Below are positions 16,581-24,689 of a DNA stretch of 47,771 nt, piece after piece. Positions within the stretch are counted from its first letter, which is position 1. Each line of letters starts with the position of its first letter. The stretch comes from Candidatus Omnitrophota bacterium (GTDB lineage: Bacteria > Omnitrophota > Gorgyraeia > JAFGHF01). The notes beneath the pieces are model-generated. The model ran no database searches. It saw only the letters and a list, made by a program, of their open reading frames with translations, and was not told the origin of the DNA. The stretch lies in the NCBI GenBank assembly GCA_016939375.1, contig JAFGHF010000003.1, positions 1-47,771 of the forward strand, in the 5' to 3' direction. Position numbers and translations under genes: made by a program.

Positions 16581-17068
16581 ACAAAATAGCTATTTATCCC
16601 GGTACTTTTGATCCTGTGACTTACGGTCATATAGACTTGATTAAAAGGGCAACTAAGATTTTTGAGCATGTAGTCGTTGCCGTTGCCGCAAGGCCACAGA
16701 AAGATACCCTTTTTTCAGCAAAAGAAAGGGTATCTTTGCTTAAAGCCGCTACAAAAAGCATCTCTCGTGTGAGCGTGGAGACTTTCGAGGGTCTTTTGGT
16801 GGACTACGTAAAGAGAAAAAAATCATGCGTGATGATCAGAGGCCTGAGGATGATCTCTGATTTTGAGTATGAATTTCAAATGGCCCTGACGAACAGGCGG
16901 CTAAGCCCCGATATAGAGACTATCTATATGATGACTAATGAATCTTATTGTTACCTTTCTTCTAAGCTCATAAAAGAAGCGGCATTGCTGGGCGCGGATT
17001 TAAAAAACTTTGTGCCCGATTTTGTGGAAAATAGGTTAAAGAGACGCTTGGGCAGGCAAAAGAAATGA
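16577..17068 (+). CDS. coaD: Phosphopantetheine adenylyltransferase CoaD
   Basis: The 163-residue protein starts with the nucleotidyltransferase motif YPGTFDPVTYGH, containing the T/HxGH signature, and has the RGLRMISDFEYEFQMALTNR segment typical of CoaD. A later motif, YLSSKLIKEAALLGADL, corresponds to the ISSTxVRE region. CoaD joins 4'-phosphopantetheine and ATP to give dephospho-CoA, the fourth step of coenzyme A synthesis. It overlaps rsmD by 4 nt and pta by 4 nt, so rsmD-coaD-pta is tightly coupled. Linking CoA synthesis to phosphotransacetylase fits an acyl-CoA-centred fermentative metabolism. Confidence 0.95.
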   Translation: MNKIAIYPGTFDPVTYGHIDLIKRATKIFEHVVVAVAARPQKDTLFSAKERVSLLKAATKSISRVSVETFEGLLVDYVKRKKSCVMIRGLRMISDFEYEFQMALTNRRLSPDIETIYMMTNESYCYLSSKLIKEAALLGADLKNFVPDFVENRLKRRLGRQKK

Positions 17069-18060
17069 ACGTTTTCGGTAGAATTTACAAACGGGCCAAA
17101 AGAAGCACAAAAACAATCGCTTTACCCGAAGGCGATGATATACGCGTTGTGCAGGCCGCACTTAGGGCCCACCAGGCTAATCTAGCCAAAATTGTTCTGT
17201 TGGGCAAGAAAGAGGCAATTTTTAAAAAAGTAAAAAAGAAGTATTCGCCTTTAAGCAAACTGGAAGTCATAGACCCGCAGACCGATCACAAAAGAGATGA
17301 GTACATTAATGCCTATTGGCAATTGAGGCAGCATAAGGGAGTGATTGAAGAAGCTGCCAGGGAGCTGCTTTTAAAGGATTATGTCTTTTATGCGGCGATG
17401 ATGCTCAGAGAGGGAAGGATAGATGGTTTTGCTGCCGGGGCCAACCATACTACTTCCGATGTAGTGAGAGCCGCCTTACATTGCCTCAAGAGAGATGAAC
17501 GTTACAAAGTGGCCTCGGGCGCTTTTTTAGTAGAAATAAAAGATAAGGCTTTTGGTAAAGATGGCTTATTTTTGTTTGCTGACTGCGGCATTATACCTAC
17601 ACCTACAGCGGATCAGCTGGCTGATATAGCTTGTACTTCTGCCGATCTTTGGGTCAGGGTCACAGGTTATAAGCCCAGGGTGGCGATGTTGAGTTTTTCC
17701 ACCAAAGGTTCAGGCTCAGCGATTTCAGTGAAAAGGATTAGAGAGGCAGTGGGGATTGCCAAAAAAGCAAGACCGGATTTGATCATTGATGGTGAATTAC
17801 AGGTAGACAGCGCTGTCGTGCCTGCTGTAGCCAAAATAAAATCTCCGGGCAGCATTCTTAAGGGCAGGGCTAATATTTTGATTTTTCCCAGTCTTGATGC
17901 GGGAAACATATCTTATAAGTTAATGCAGAGGTTGGCAGGCGCCAGGGTGGTGGGGCCGATTATCCAGGGACTTTCTAAGCCTTGCAGCGATTTGTCGCGA
18001 GGTTGTGGCTTAAGAGAAATCATCGACGCCATAGTCGTAACAGCAGTGAGAGCACAATAA
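17065..18060 (+). CDS. pta: Phosphate acetyltransferase
   Basis: The 331-residue protein is a single-domain phosphotransacetylase. Conserved family segments include ALPEGDDIRVVQAAL, GFAAGANHTTSDVVRAAL, the ADCGIIPTPTADQLADIA region, MLSFSTKGSG and NILIFPSLDAGNISYKL. It interconverts acetyl-CoA and phosphate with acetyl phosphate and CoA. Together with the acetate kinase gene just downstream it forms the ATP-yielding acetate pathway. It overlaps coaD by 4 nt. The 139-nt gap to ackA is much longer than its other junctions and holds a structured RNA candidate. A phosphate butyryltransferase is a less likely alternative, given the acetate kinase neighbour and the family signature. Confidence 0.93.
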   Translation: MNVFGRIYKRAKRSTKTIALPEGDDIRVVQAALRAHQANLAKIVLLGKKEAIFKKVKKKYSPLSKLEVIDPQTDHKRDEYINAYWQLRQHKGVIEEAARELLLKDYVFYAAMMLREGRIDGFAAGANHTTSDVVRAALHCLKRDERYKVASGAFLVEIKDKAFGKDGLFLFADCGIIPTPTADQLADIACTSADLWVRVTGYKPRVAMLSFSTKGSGSAISVKRIREAVGIAKKARPDLIIDGELQVDSAVVPAVAKIKSPGSILKGRANILIFPSLDAGNISYKLMQRLAGARVVGPIIQGLSKPCSDLSRGCGLREIIDAIVVTAVRAQ

Positions 18061-18195
18061 CAGTTGCGTGGTTGCTAAACCATAGCCTCAGTGAGACTGC
18101 TTCCACCGGATTATAGGCCCAACAGGAAGCTGTCTCGAGTCCCGTTAAATAGGGGCATCTAGCGGGACGAGCAGCACAGTTAAGCGGAGCCAGTG
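18061..18195 (+). ncRNA. Candidate structured RNA between pta and ackA
   Basis: This 139-nt gap folds by eye into successive hairpins. TGGTT-GCTA-AACCA is at 18069-18082. A 12-position stem pairs GAGACTGCTTCC (18093-18104) with GGAAGCTGTCTC (18125-18136), with one T-T mismatch. GTCCCGTTA (18139-18147) pairs with TAGCGGGAC (18160-18168). There is no U-tract after the last hairpin, so it is not a simple terminator. I do not recognise a known riboswitch core. It could be a cis-regulator that sets the pta/ackA ratio, a processed small RNA, or part of a dispersed repeat. Confidence 0.45.
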
Positions 18196-18199
18196 TTAG

Positions 18200-19369
18200 A
18201 TGAGTCAAAAAGGAAATATATTAGTTCTGGTTTTAAACTGCGGCAGTTCTTCGGTTAAATTTCAATTATATGATATGCCTAGGGAAAGATGTTTAGCCAA
18301 AGGCATAGTAGAGAAGATAGGGCAAAGCGGTTCGCTTTTGCATTACCGCGCAAAGGATAAAAAGCCCTATAAAAGTAAGGTAAAGGCCCCGGACCATACC
18401 AGCGCCGTAGAATTGGTTATTAAGAGCCTTCTCGATGCTCCCAGGGGAGTTATTTCTTTTGCAGATGAGATTGGAGTGGTAGGCCATAGGGTTGTCCACG
18501 GCGGAGAAGAGTTTAAAGAGTCGACCTTAGTGAACAAGAAAGTGCTTAATGCTATTAGGAGGTTCAGTAAGTTGGCCCCGTTGCATAATCCGCCAAATCT
18601 GGCTGGAATTCATGCCTGCCGGCATTTGCTGCCTTCGCTTGCTCAAGTAGCAGTTTTTGATACGGCTTTTCATCAAAGCATGCGTTCGTACGCATACCTT
18701 TATGGCCTGCCTTATCACATATATAAAAAATATAAAATCCGTAGATATGGGTTCCATGGCAGCAGCCATCGCTATGTGTCCCGTAAGGCGAGCGTGATGC
18801 TGAAGAGGCCTTTTGGCTCTCTGAAGATTATCACCTGCCATTTAGGTAATGGTTGCAGTATAACAGCGGTAAACAAGGGCGAGTCTTTGGACACTTCCAT
18901 GGGGTTCACGCCGCTAGAGGGATTGGTGATGGGTACTCGCTGTGGAGATATCGATGCGGCAGCAGTGCTTTATCTTATGAAAAAGAAAGAGATGAATATT
19001 TCCCAGACCGATAGGCTTTTAAATGAACGTAGTGGACTTTTGGGCCTTTCTGAGAGCAGTAATGACATGAGGGATATTTTACGATTGGCTAGAAGAGGCG
19101 ATCAAAAAGCGCGCAGAGCAATAGATGTATTTGTTTACAGAATCAAAAAATATATAGGAGCCTATATCGCGGCTATGAATGGATGCGATGTCATAGTTTT
19201 TACCGCTGGGATCGGAGAAAATGCGGGTTATGTAAGGCAACAGATTAAAAGAGGGATCTCGGCATTGATAAGCAAATTCAAGATAAGCGTTTTAGTGATC
19301 CCTACAAACGAAGAGCTGATGATCGCCCGCGATGCATACACCATTGTGAAAAAAAAGAGAAAAAGATGA
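18200..19369 (+). CDS. ackA: Acetate kinase
   Basis: The 389-residue protein has the acetate kinase (ASKHA-fold) motifs: LVLNCGSSSVKFQLYD at the N-terminus, VGHRVVHGG, the catalytic-region VAVFDTAFHQSM, RRYGFHGSSHRYVS, and CHLGNGCSITAV with GMGTRCGD-like DTSMGFTPLEGLVMGTRCGDIDAA. The C-terminal FTAGIGENAGYVRQQI also fits. It converts acetyl phosphate and ADP into acetate and ATP. It is paired with pta upstream and overlaps yceD by 4 nt. The usual SD is not obvious before its ATG, while a structured RNA candidate ends just upstream, so its expression may be controlled in cis. Confidence 0.96.
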   Translation: MSQKGNILVLVLNCGSSSVKFQLYDMPRERCLAKGIVEKIGQSGSLLHYRAKDKKPYKSKVKAPDHTSAVELVIKSLLDAPRGVISFADEIGVVGHRVVHGGEEFKESTLVNKKVLNAIRRFSKLAPLHNPPNLAGIHACRHLLPSLAQVAVFDTAFHQSMRSYAYLYGLPYHIYKKYKIRRYGFHGSSHRYVSRKASVMLKRPFGSLKIITCHLGNGCSITAVNKGESLDTSMGFTPLEGLVMGTRCGDIDAAAVLYLMKKKEMNISQTDRLLNERSGLLGLSESSNDMRDILRLARRGDQKARRAIDVFVYRIKKYIGAYIAAMNGCDVIVFTAGIGENAGYVRQQIKRGISALISKFKISVLVIPTNEELMIARDAYTIVKKKRKR

Positions 19370-19821
19370 AGATATATTTGGACCAGATCCCCGAGGCAGG
19401 ATTAGAGCTTAATGAAAGTTGCCAGCCTGCAACGCTGGATTTAGCCAGAGAAGATATCAGCTTTAGCGGACCAATGGAATTGTCTGCTCAAATAACCAAA
19501 GAAGTAAGCACCATTGCCGTAAAGCTAAGGATCAAGGGTAATATGTATCTTACCTGCAACAGATGCCTGGAAGAGTTTAGCATGACTTTTTACAGAGAGC
19601 TTACTTTAAATTTCCCGATAGAAAAAGCAAAAGAGATCGATCTTATCGATAACGTACGCGAAGAAATAATCTTAAACTATCCGCTTAAACCTTTGTGCCG
19701 CCAGGATTGTTCTGGGTTATGTCCGGTGTGCGGCCAGAATTTGAATAAAGGCAGATGTGGGTGTCAAGTAAGGCCCAAGCTTGCGGAGGGAAACGAGCGC
19801 AAGCTTGATGGCCGAATTTGA
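19366..19821 (+). CDS. yceD: YceD/DUF177 family protein
   Basis: The 151-residue protein belongs to the YceD (DUF177) family, whose gene normally precedes rpmF as it does here. It contains a central strand-rich part with LTCNRCLEEF and a C-terminal Cys-rich region CRQDCSGLCPVCGQNLNKGRCGC that may bind zinc. YceD proteins are linked to 23S rRNA accumulation, but the mechanism is not settled. It overlaps ackA by 4 nt. Oddly, the last 15-17 codons are encoded by DNA that forms a perfect inverted repeat (AAGCTTGCG at 19777-19785 with CGCAAGCTT at 19798-19806). The stop codon lies in the TTTGACCCC boundary of a repeat element, so the native C-terminus was probably replaced by an inserted element. 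Confidence 0.85.
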   Translation: MKIYLDQIPEAGLELNESCQPATLDLAREDISFSGPMELSAQITKEVSTIAVKLRIKGNMYLTCNRCLEEFSMTFYRELTLNFPIEKAKEIDLIDNVREEIILNYPLKPLCRQDCSGLCPVCGQNLNKGRCGCQVRPKLAEGNERKLDGRI

Positions 19822-20010
19822 CCCCGCACCAAATTACTAATAACGGTGTAATTAATATTAGTGCGGGAGGAGCTAGATTCCTAAGTTTATTTTAACCCCA
19901 ACCGCAATCCGTAATTTGGTGCGGGGTTTAGTTCGCACTCTCTATAAGGAGAATAACTAAAGTAGATTGATTTACGCCGCACAAAGTGCTCCGTAAATCA
20001 AGTGCTCATT
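19770..20010 (+). repeat. Composite three-hairpin element, copy B (yceD-rpmF)
   Basis: Hairpin 0 pairs AAGCTTGCG (19777-19785) with CGCAAGCTT (19798-19806) inside the yceD end. GGCCGAATTTGACCCC follows. Hairpin I is a 105-bp unit whose ends are perfect 16-base inverted repeats, CCCCGCACCAAATTAC (19822-19837) and GTAATTTGGTGCGGGG (19911-19926). Hairpin II has an outer GCAC (19934)/GTGC (20002) pair and an inner TTGATTTACG (19967-19976)/CGTAAATCAA (19992-20001) stem, followed by TCATT. The rpmF Shine-Dalgarno AAAGGAG follows. Hairpin I is homologous to the copy at 24501-24606. Confidence 0.85.
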
Positions 20011-20028
20011 AAAAAAAGGAGCTTAAAA

Positions 20029-20229
20029 ATGGCTTTACCAAAGAGACGTCATTCAACTACAAGGCGGGACAAGAGAAGAACGCATGACAAGTTATGCAAG
20101 CCCGGCTTAGGCATTTGTCCGCAATGTGGTCAACCTAAGCCTGCGCATAGGATATGCGCACATTGCGGCTATTATAAAGGCAGGCAGATCATAGAAATAA
20201 AACAGAAGAAGAAAAAACAAAAGCGTTAA
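20029..20229 (+). CDS. rpmF: 50S ribosomal protein L32
   Basis: The 66-residue basic protein starts MALPKRRHSTTRRDKRRTHD, the standard L32 start. It carries a zinc-ribbon with two CxxC pairs (CPQCGQPKPAHRICAHCGYY), followed by a lysine-rich tail. L32 is a component of the large ribosomal subunit. The ATG at 20029 is chosen because AAAGGAG lies about nine bases upstream and the family starts MA(V/L)PKRR; an in-frame GTG at 20002 lies in the tail of repeat copy B. The yceD-rpmF-plsX order is widely conserved. Here a 207-nt repeat-filled gap separates yceD from rpmF, which is unusual for this pair. Confidence 0.97.
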   Translation: MALPKRRHSTTRRDKRRTHDKLCKPGLGICPQCGQPKPAHRICAHCGYYKGRQIIEIKQKKKKQKR

Positions 20230-20253
20230 AATTTTTTTGAAAAGGGAACAAAG

Positions 20254-21249
20254 ATGAAAATTGTGCTTGATGGTATGGGTGGGGATAATGCCCCTGGCGC
20301 TACAGTAGAAGGGGCGGTGATGGCTGCCAAGGAGTTGGGTGCCCATATAATTATTGTGGGCGTAAAAGACGTATTAGAAAGAGAGCTATCTAAACACGGC
20401 AGTCATTTTTCTAATATTGAATTGCATCATGCCTCAGAGACTATTGATATGCACGATCCTCCGGCCGCCAGTGTCAGAAAAAAGAAGGATTCGTCAATAA
20501 ATATCGCTGCAAAATTGGTCAAGGAAGGTAAGGCCGATGCGATGGTAAGTGCCGGCAATACGGGAGCGGTAGTCTGCGCGACAACTCTTTATCTTAGGTT
20601 GTTAAAGGGGATAGAGCGCCCGGGAATAGGGATCGTATTTCCTAGCCTTAAAGGCGCTTCTTTGATTATAGACGTAGGGGCCAACATCGACCCCAAACCG
20701 ATTCACCTTTATCAATATGCGGTGATGGGTGATGTCTACTCAAGAGCGATCTTGAAAAAATTTAACCCTACCGTAGGTCTTTTGAATATCGGGCAGGAGG
20801 AATCCAAGGGGACCGATTTTACAAAGAAGGCCTATAATTTATGCAGCCGGAGCCGTTTAAATTTTATCGGAAACGTAGAAGGGCCGGACCTTTTTAACGG
20901 CAGGTGCGATGTAATAGTCTGTGATGGTTTTGTGGGCAATGTCGTATTAAAGGTAAGCGAGAGTCTGGCCGAAAATCTAAGCGCGTTGCTTAAACGCGAA
21001 CTAGGAGTAAACTTTTTTACCAGGATAGGCGCATTGTTTAGCAAGTCAGCGCTTATGGCCATGAAAAGAGAGATGGATTACACCGAATACGGCGGGGCCC
21101 CGCTTTTGGGTATCGATGGCACCTGTATAATCTGTCATGGTCGTTCCACGGCTAAAGCAATCAAGAACGCTGTCAAAGTGGCTATGGAATTTGTTGATTA
21201 CCAGGTAAACCAGACTATTGTGGATTCGGTAAATAGATCCAATTTATAA
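20254..21249 (+). CDS. plsX: Phosphate acyltransferase PlsX
   Basis: The 331-residue protein starts MKIVLDGMGGDNAPGATVEGA, the PlsX signature. It contains DAMVSAGNTGAVV, ALIDVGANIDPKP-like LIIDVGANIDPKPIHLYQYA, GLLNIGQEESKG and the C-terminal DYTEYGGAPLLGIDGTCIICHGRS. PlsX makes acyl-phosphate from acyl-ACP for phosphatidic acid synthesis at the membrane. It follows rpmF by 24 nt. In many bacteria fabH comes next, but here fabD begins 1 nt after the stop, so fabH is missing from this cluster. Confidence 0.96.
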   Translation: MKIVLDGMGGDNAPGATVEGAVMAAKELGAHIIIVGVKDVLERELSKHGSHFSNIELHHASETIDMHDPPAASVRKKKDSSINIAAKLVKEGKADAMVSAGNTGAVVCATTLYLRLLKGIERPGIGIVFPSLKGASLIIDVGANIDPKPIHLYQYAVMGDVYSRAILKKFNPTVGLLNIGQEESKGTDFTKKAYNLCSRSRLNFIGNVEGPDLFNGRCDVIVCDGFVGNVVLKVSESLAENLSALLKRELGVNFFTRIGALFSKSALMAMKREMDYTEYGGAPLLGIDGTCIICHGRSTAKAIKNAVKVAMEFVDYQVNQTIVDSVNRSNL

Positions 21250-21250
21250 A

Positions 21251-22180
21251 ATGATTAAGATAGCTTATATTTTTCCCGGTCAAGGCGCCCAATATATAGG
21301 TATGGGTGAGGATTTTTATCAAGAGTATACTCAGTCGCGCGAGGTGTTTAAGCAAGCAGACGAGCTCTTGCATTTCGACCTTACTCAACTTATATTTAAA
21401 GGACCTTTTGAAGAACTGACTAAAACAGCCTATTGTCAGATGGCTATATTTACGGTAAGCATAGCTTGTCTGCGGGCGTTCGAGACGGAGTTTCCTGATA
21501 TAACACCCAGTTTTACCGCTGGCCTGAGCTTGGGCGAATATACGGCTTTGGTCGCTGCCGGGGCCCTTACGTTTGAACAGGGATTGAAGTTGGTGAATAT
21601 AAGGGGGCAGTATATGGAAAAGGCCAGCCAGCTTAATCCCGGAGGCATGGTTTCTGTAATAGGAATGCCTTTTGAAGAGGTGGAGAAGATAGCCCAAGAA
21701 GCAGGGGCGCAGATTGCTAATCTGAATTGTCCGGGACAGGTGGTTGTTTCTGGCGACAGCGCGACCTTGGAAAAAGTCAAGGAAAAGGCACATAACCAAG
21801 GGGCAAAAAAGACGATTTCTTTGCATGTAGGCGGGGCATTTCATTCTTCTTTCATGGAACCTGCTCGCCAGGAATTGGTCAAGGCTTTAGAACAGATAGA
21901 AGTCAGGGCACCTAACGTACCCGTGGTCAGTAATGTTAGCGCGACTTTTGGACATTCGCCACAGGAGATCAGGGAAAATCTGGCTCGCCAGGTTGTATCT
22001 AAGACATTATGGGAAAGTTCTGTCAGGCTGATGAGCTCACAGGGCGTCAAGGAGTTCGTTGAGATCGGCCCGGGGAAGGTGCTCAAGGGGCTTTTGCGCA
22101 AAATAGACCCAGGGTTGAAAGTTTATAACGTGGAAAACACAAAAGGGTTGCGGATGTTAAAAGAGGAGCTTTCGTCATGA
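21251..22180 (+). CDS. fabD: Malonyl-CoA:ACP transacylase FabD
   Basis: The 309-residue protein has the acyltransferase motifs IAYIFPGQGAQYIGMG near the N-terminus and GLSLGEYTALVAAGAL with nucleophile Ser93, plus GGAFHSSFM with the catalytic His near residue 198. FabD transfers malonyl from CoA to acyl carrier protein for chain elongation. The ATG lies 1 nt after plsX and the stop overlaps fabG by 4 nt. The GQGAQ and GLSLGE features distinguish it from unrelated acyltransferases. Confidence 0.96.
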   Translation: MIKIAYIFPGQGAQYIGMGEDFYQEYTQSREVFKQADELLHFDLTQLIFKGPFEELTKTAYCQMAIFTVSIACLRAFETEFPDITPSFTAGLSLGEYTALVAAGALTFEQGLKLVNIRGQYMEKASQLNPGGMVSVIGMPFEEVEKIAQEAGAQIANLNCPGQVVVSGDSATLEKVKEKAHNQGAKKTISLHVGGAFHSSFMEPARQELVKALEQIEVRAPNVPVVSNVSATFGHSPQEIRENLARQVVSKTLWESSVRLMSSQGVKEFVEIGPGKVLKGLLRKIDPGLKVYNVENTKGLRMLKEELSS

Positions 22181-22914
22181 TACTTAAAGATAAGGTCGCT
22201 ATTGTTACGGGAGGGGCAAGGGGAATCGGCCGGGAAATTGCCCTTACCTTGGCCAGGGAAGGATCAGATTTGGTGATCGTGGACGTAGACAATCAAGCTT
22301 TGACTAAAATAGAAGAGGAAATCAAGGAATTGGGCCGGCAAATCTTAGTTTTTTCTGTGGATGTGACCGCTCTAAGCCAAGTGGAAGAAATGGTTAATAA
22401 AACGCTTGACAAATTAAAAAAGATTGATATACTAATCAACAACGCAGGCATAACTCGCGATGCTCTTTTGATCAGAATGAAGGAAGAGGACTGGGATAAA
22501 GTCCTGGCTGTAAACCTAAAAGGGGTTTTTAATTGCACCAAGGCCGTATCCAAGGTGATGATGAAGCAGAGAAGCGGTAAGATCGTGAGCATCTCCTCGA
22601 TTATCGGGTTGATCGGCAATGTTGGGCAAGCGAATTATGCGGCATCCAAAGCAGGTATAATCGGCTTGACTAAAAGCGTTGCTAAAGAATTGGCTCCCCG
22701 CGGCATCAATGTGAATGCGATTGCTCCTGGATTTATTCAAACGGAGATGACCGCTAGTATCCCTGAGAATATAAAGGCGAAGATGCTGGAGCGTATACCG
22801 TTGGGGAAATTCGGTCAACCGCAGGATGTGGCCAACTTAGTTATGTTTTTAGCAAGCGAAAAAGCAAGCTATATTACCGGACAAGTAATAACAATTGATG
22901 GAGGAATGGTTTAA
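22177..22914 (+). CDS. fabG: 3-oxoacyl-ACP reductase FabG
   Basis: The 245-residue short-chain dehydrogenase has the NADP-binding TGGARGIGR (11-19), NNAG at 88-91 and the catalytic Ser141, Tyr154 and Lys158 (NYAASKAG). It ends ASYITGQVITIDGGMV, typical for FabG. It reduces 3-oxoacyl-ACP to 3-hydroxyacyl-ACP. It overlaps fabD by 4 nt and is followed after 45 nt by acpP. Operon position makes FabG far more likely than another short-chain dehydrogenase. Confidence 0.95.
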   Translation: MILKDKVAIVTGGARGIGREIALTLAREGSDLVIVDVDNQALTKIEEEIKELGRQILVFSVDVTALSQVEEMVNKTLDKLKKIDILINNAGITRDALLIRMKEEDWDKVLAVNLKGVFNCTKAVSKVMMKQRSGKIVSISSIIGLIGNVGQANYAASKAGIIGLTKSVAKELAPRGINVNAIAPGFIQTEMTASIPENIKAKMLERIPLGKFGQPQDVANLVMFLASEKASYITGQVITIDGGMV

Positions 22915-22959
22915 TCTTGCTCTATAGCATTGAGCGAGAATATTAAAGGAGGGAAAAAG

Positions 22960-23196
22960 ATGGCTTTACCTGATGAAGTAAAATCAATCATTGCCGAGCA
23001 GTTGGGAGTCAAAATAGAGGAGGTCACGGATAATGCTTCCTTTATTGATGACCTGGGTGCCGATTCTTTGGATACGGTAGAGTTGGTGATGGCACTTGAG
23101 GAGAAGTTCGGAGTAGAGATTCCTGACGAAGACGCCGAGAAAATGGCCACTGTGGGCGAAGCCATTAAGTATCTTGAGGAAAAAGCAAAGAAATAG
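22960..23196 (+). CDS. acpP: Acyl carrier protein
   Basis: The 78-residue acidic protein contains the phosphopantetheine site [18 protein letters not shown] with Ser36. The start at ATG 22960 is chosen because AAAGGAGG is about eight bases upstream; an in-frame TTG at 22930 would put the ribosome site inside the gene. ACP carries growing acyl chains and is the partner of FabD, FabG, FabF and PlsX encoded around it. It is followed by fabF after 3 nt. Confidence 0.97.
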   Translation: MALPDEVKSIIAEQLGVKIEEVTDNASFIDDLGADSLDTVELVMALEEKFGVEIPDEDAEKMATVGEAIKYLEEKAKK

Positions 23197-23199
23197 CGC

Positions 23200-24444
23200 A
23201 TGAACGACAAAAAGAGAGTCGTAATTACCGGCTTAGGTGTCATATCCCCGGTCGGTAATAACATAGATGTTTTTTGGAGTTCTTTAAGCGCTGGAGCAGG
23301 CGGCATTCAAAGGATCGCCCAATTTGACCCCACCAGATTTGATTCGCAGATAGCCGGCGAAGTAAAAAATTTCGATCCTTCCCCTTACATTACCCCTAAA
23401 GAACAAAGGCGCATGGATAAATTTGTCCAGTATGCCGTGGTCTGTACTCATCAGGCTATGGCTGATGCAAAGCTTGATATGCAAAAAGAGGATCCTTTTA
23501 AAATAGGAGTGCTCATAGGTTCAGGGATAGGGTCTTTGTTTACTATCCAGGAGCAGACAAGGGTCTTAGATAAGAAAGGCCCCAAGCGGATGTCACCATT
23601 TACGATACCTATGCTTATTGTGAATATGGCTTCTGGACAAGTAGCTATTTCTTTTGGCCTTAAAGGGCCAAATTCGGCTGTGGCTACAGCTTGTGCCTCA
23701 GGAGGACATGCTATCGGTGATGCCTTTAAGATAATCCAGAGAGGGGCTGCGGACGTAATGGTTGCCGGTGGTACGGAAAGCTGTGTTTGTGAGTCAGGCG
23801 TGGGTGCTTTTTGTGCTATGAAAGCCCTTTCCACAAGGAATGATGAGCCGGAGAAAGCATCGCGGCCCTTTGATAAAGAGCGAGACGGATTTATTATAGC
23901 TGAAGGCGTAGGTATTGTGATATTGGAGAGTCTGGAGCATGCTCAGAAACGTAATGCCCATATTTATGCTGAGATAGCCGGTTATGGCATGAGCTGTGAT
24001 GCTTACCATATAACGGCACCTGATCCGGAAGGTCAAGGAGCCGCCTATGCCATCAGAATGGCATTAGATGATGCCCAGATCGAACCCAAGCAAGTATCTT
24101 ATATAAACGCCCATGGCACCTCCACTCAGCTTAATGATAAAGTGGAGACCAGGGCGCTCAAGAACGTGTTCGGCGAATTTGCCCACAAGGTCCCGGTCAG
24201 TTCCACTAAATCGATGACCGGCCATCTATTGGGGGCAGCGGGTGCCGTAGAGCTTGTGGTTTGTACTTTGGTGATAAAGAATGACCTTATTCCACCAACT
24301 ATAAATTACGAAATTCCGGATCCCGATTGTGATCTGGATTATGTGCCTAATCAAGCAAGAAAGGCAAAGGTGGATGTGGCTATGTCTAATTCTTTAGGTT
24401 TCGGCGGCCACAATGCTTCGCTAATTGTAAAGAGATTCAAATGA
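23200..24444 (+). CDS. fabF: 3-oxoacyl-ACP synthase II FabF
   Basis: The 414-residue protein has the condensing-enzyme triad: Cys165 in TACASGGHAIG, His in INAHGTSTQLND and His in STKSMTGHLLGAAGA. It starts KKRVVITGLGVISPVGNN, as FabF does. FabF elongates acyl-ACP with malonyl-ACP. It is the last fab gene of the cluster. Since fabH is missing here, initiation must rely on a distant KAS III or on another route. Repeat copy C begins immediately after the stop. Confidence 0.95.
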   Translation: MNDKKRVVITGLGVISPVGNNIDVFWSSLSAGAGGIQRIAQFDPTRFDSQIAGEVKNFDPSPYITPKEQRRMDKFVQYAVVCTHQAMADAKLDMQKEDPFKIGVLIGSGIGSLFTIQEQTRVLDKKGPKRMSPFTIPMLIVNMASGQVAISFGLKGPNSAVATACASGGHAIGDAFKIIQRGAADVMVAGGTESCVCESGVGAFCAMKALSTRNDEPEKASRPFDKERDGFIIAEGVGIVILESLEHAQKRNAHIYAEIAGYGMSCDAYHITAPDPEGQGAAYAIRMALDDAQIEPKQVSYINAHGTSTQLNDKVETRALKNVFGEFAHKVPVSSTKSMTGHLLGAAGAVELVVCTLVIKNDLIPPTINYEIPDPDCDLDYVPNQARKAKVDVAMSNSLGFGGHNASLIVKRFK

Positions 24445-24445
24445 A

Positions 24446-24685
24446 GCCCAGGCTTATGCCCTTAGACTACGCTCATGGCATAAGTCTGTGGCTGAATTTG
24501 ACCCCTAGCAAATTACTAACTACGGTGGAATATTAATTAGTGCGGGGCGAGCAATAGTCCCAGGTTTATTTTAATCTCAACTGCAATCAGTAATTTACTA
24601 CGGGGTTAACTCAGACAAATTAAAAAAAGAATAGGAAAGGAGATTGATACTTGACATTTTTAATGTCGAGTATCAAGTGTTCGTT
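24446..24685 (+). repeat. Composite three-hairpin element, copy C (fabF to acyl-CoA dehydrogenase)
   Basis: The same architecture as copy B appears with different stems. Hairpin 0 pairs CTTATGCC with GGCATAAG between about 24451 and 24488. TGGCTGAATTTGACCCC follows. Hairpin I (24501-24606) is about 105 bp and clearly homologous to copy B, sharing the AAATTACTAA and TTTATTTTAA blocks. Hairpin II pairs TTGATAC (24644-24650) with GTATCAA (24670-24676), extended by GACAT/ATGTC, and ends GTGTTCGTT. Here no Shine-Dalgarno follows the tail; AAAGGAG precedes hairpin II instead. Confidence 0.82.
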
Positions 24686-24689
24686 AATA

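Noticed and set aside
18061-18195. Cobalamin, glycine, TPP or ZTP riboswitch
   Set aside because: None of the diagnostic core sequences of those classes is present; only generic hairpins are seen.
19770-20010. CRISPR array or integron attC site
   Set aside because: There are no regularly spaced identical repeats with unique spacers, and no attC core sites or integrase gene.
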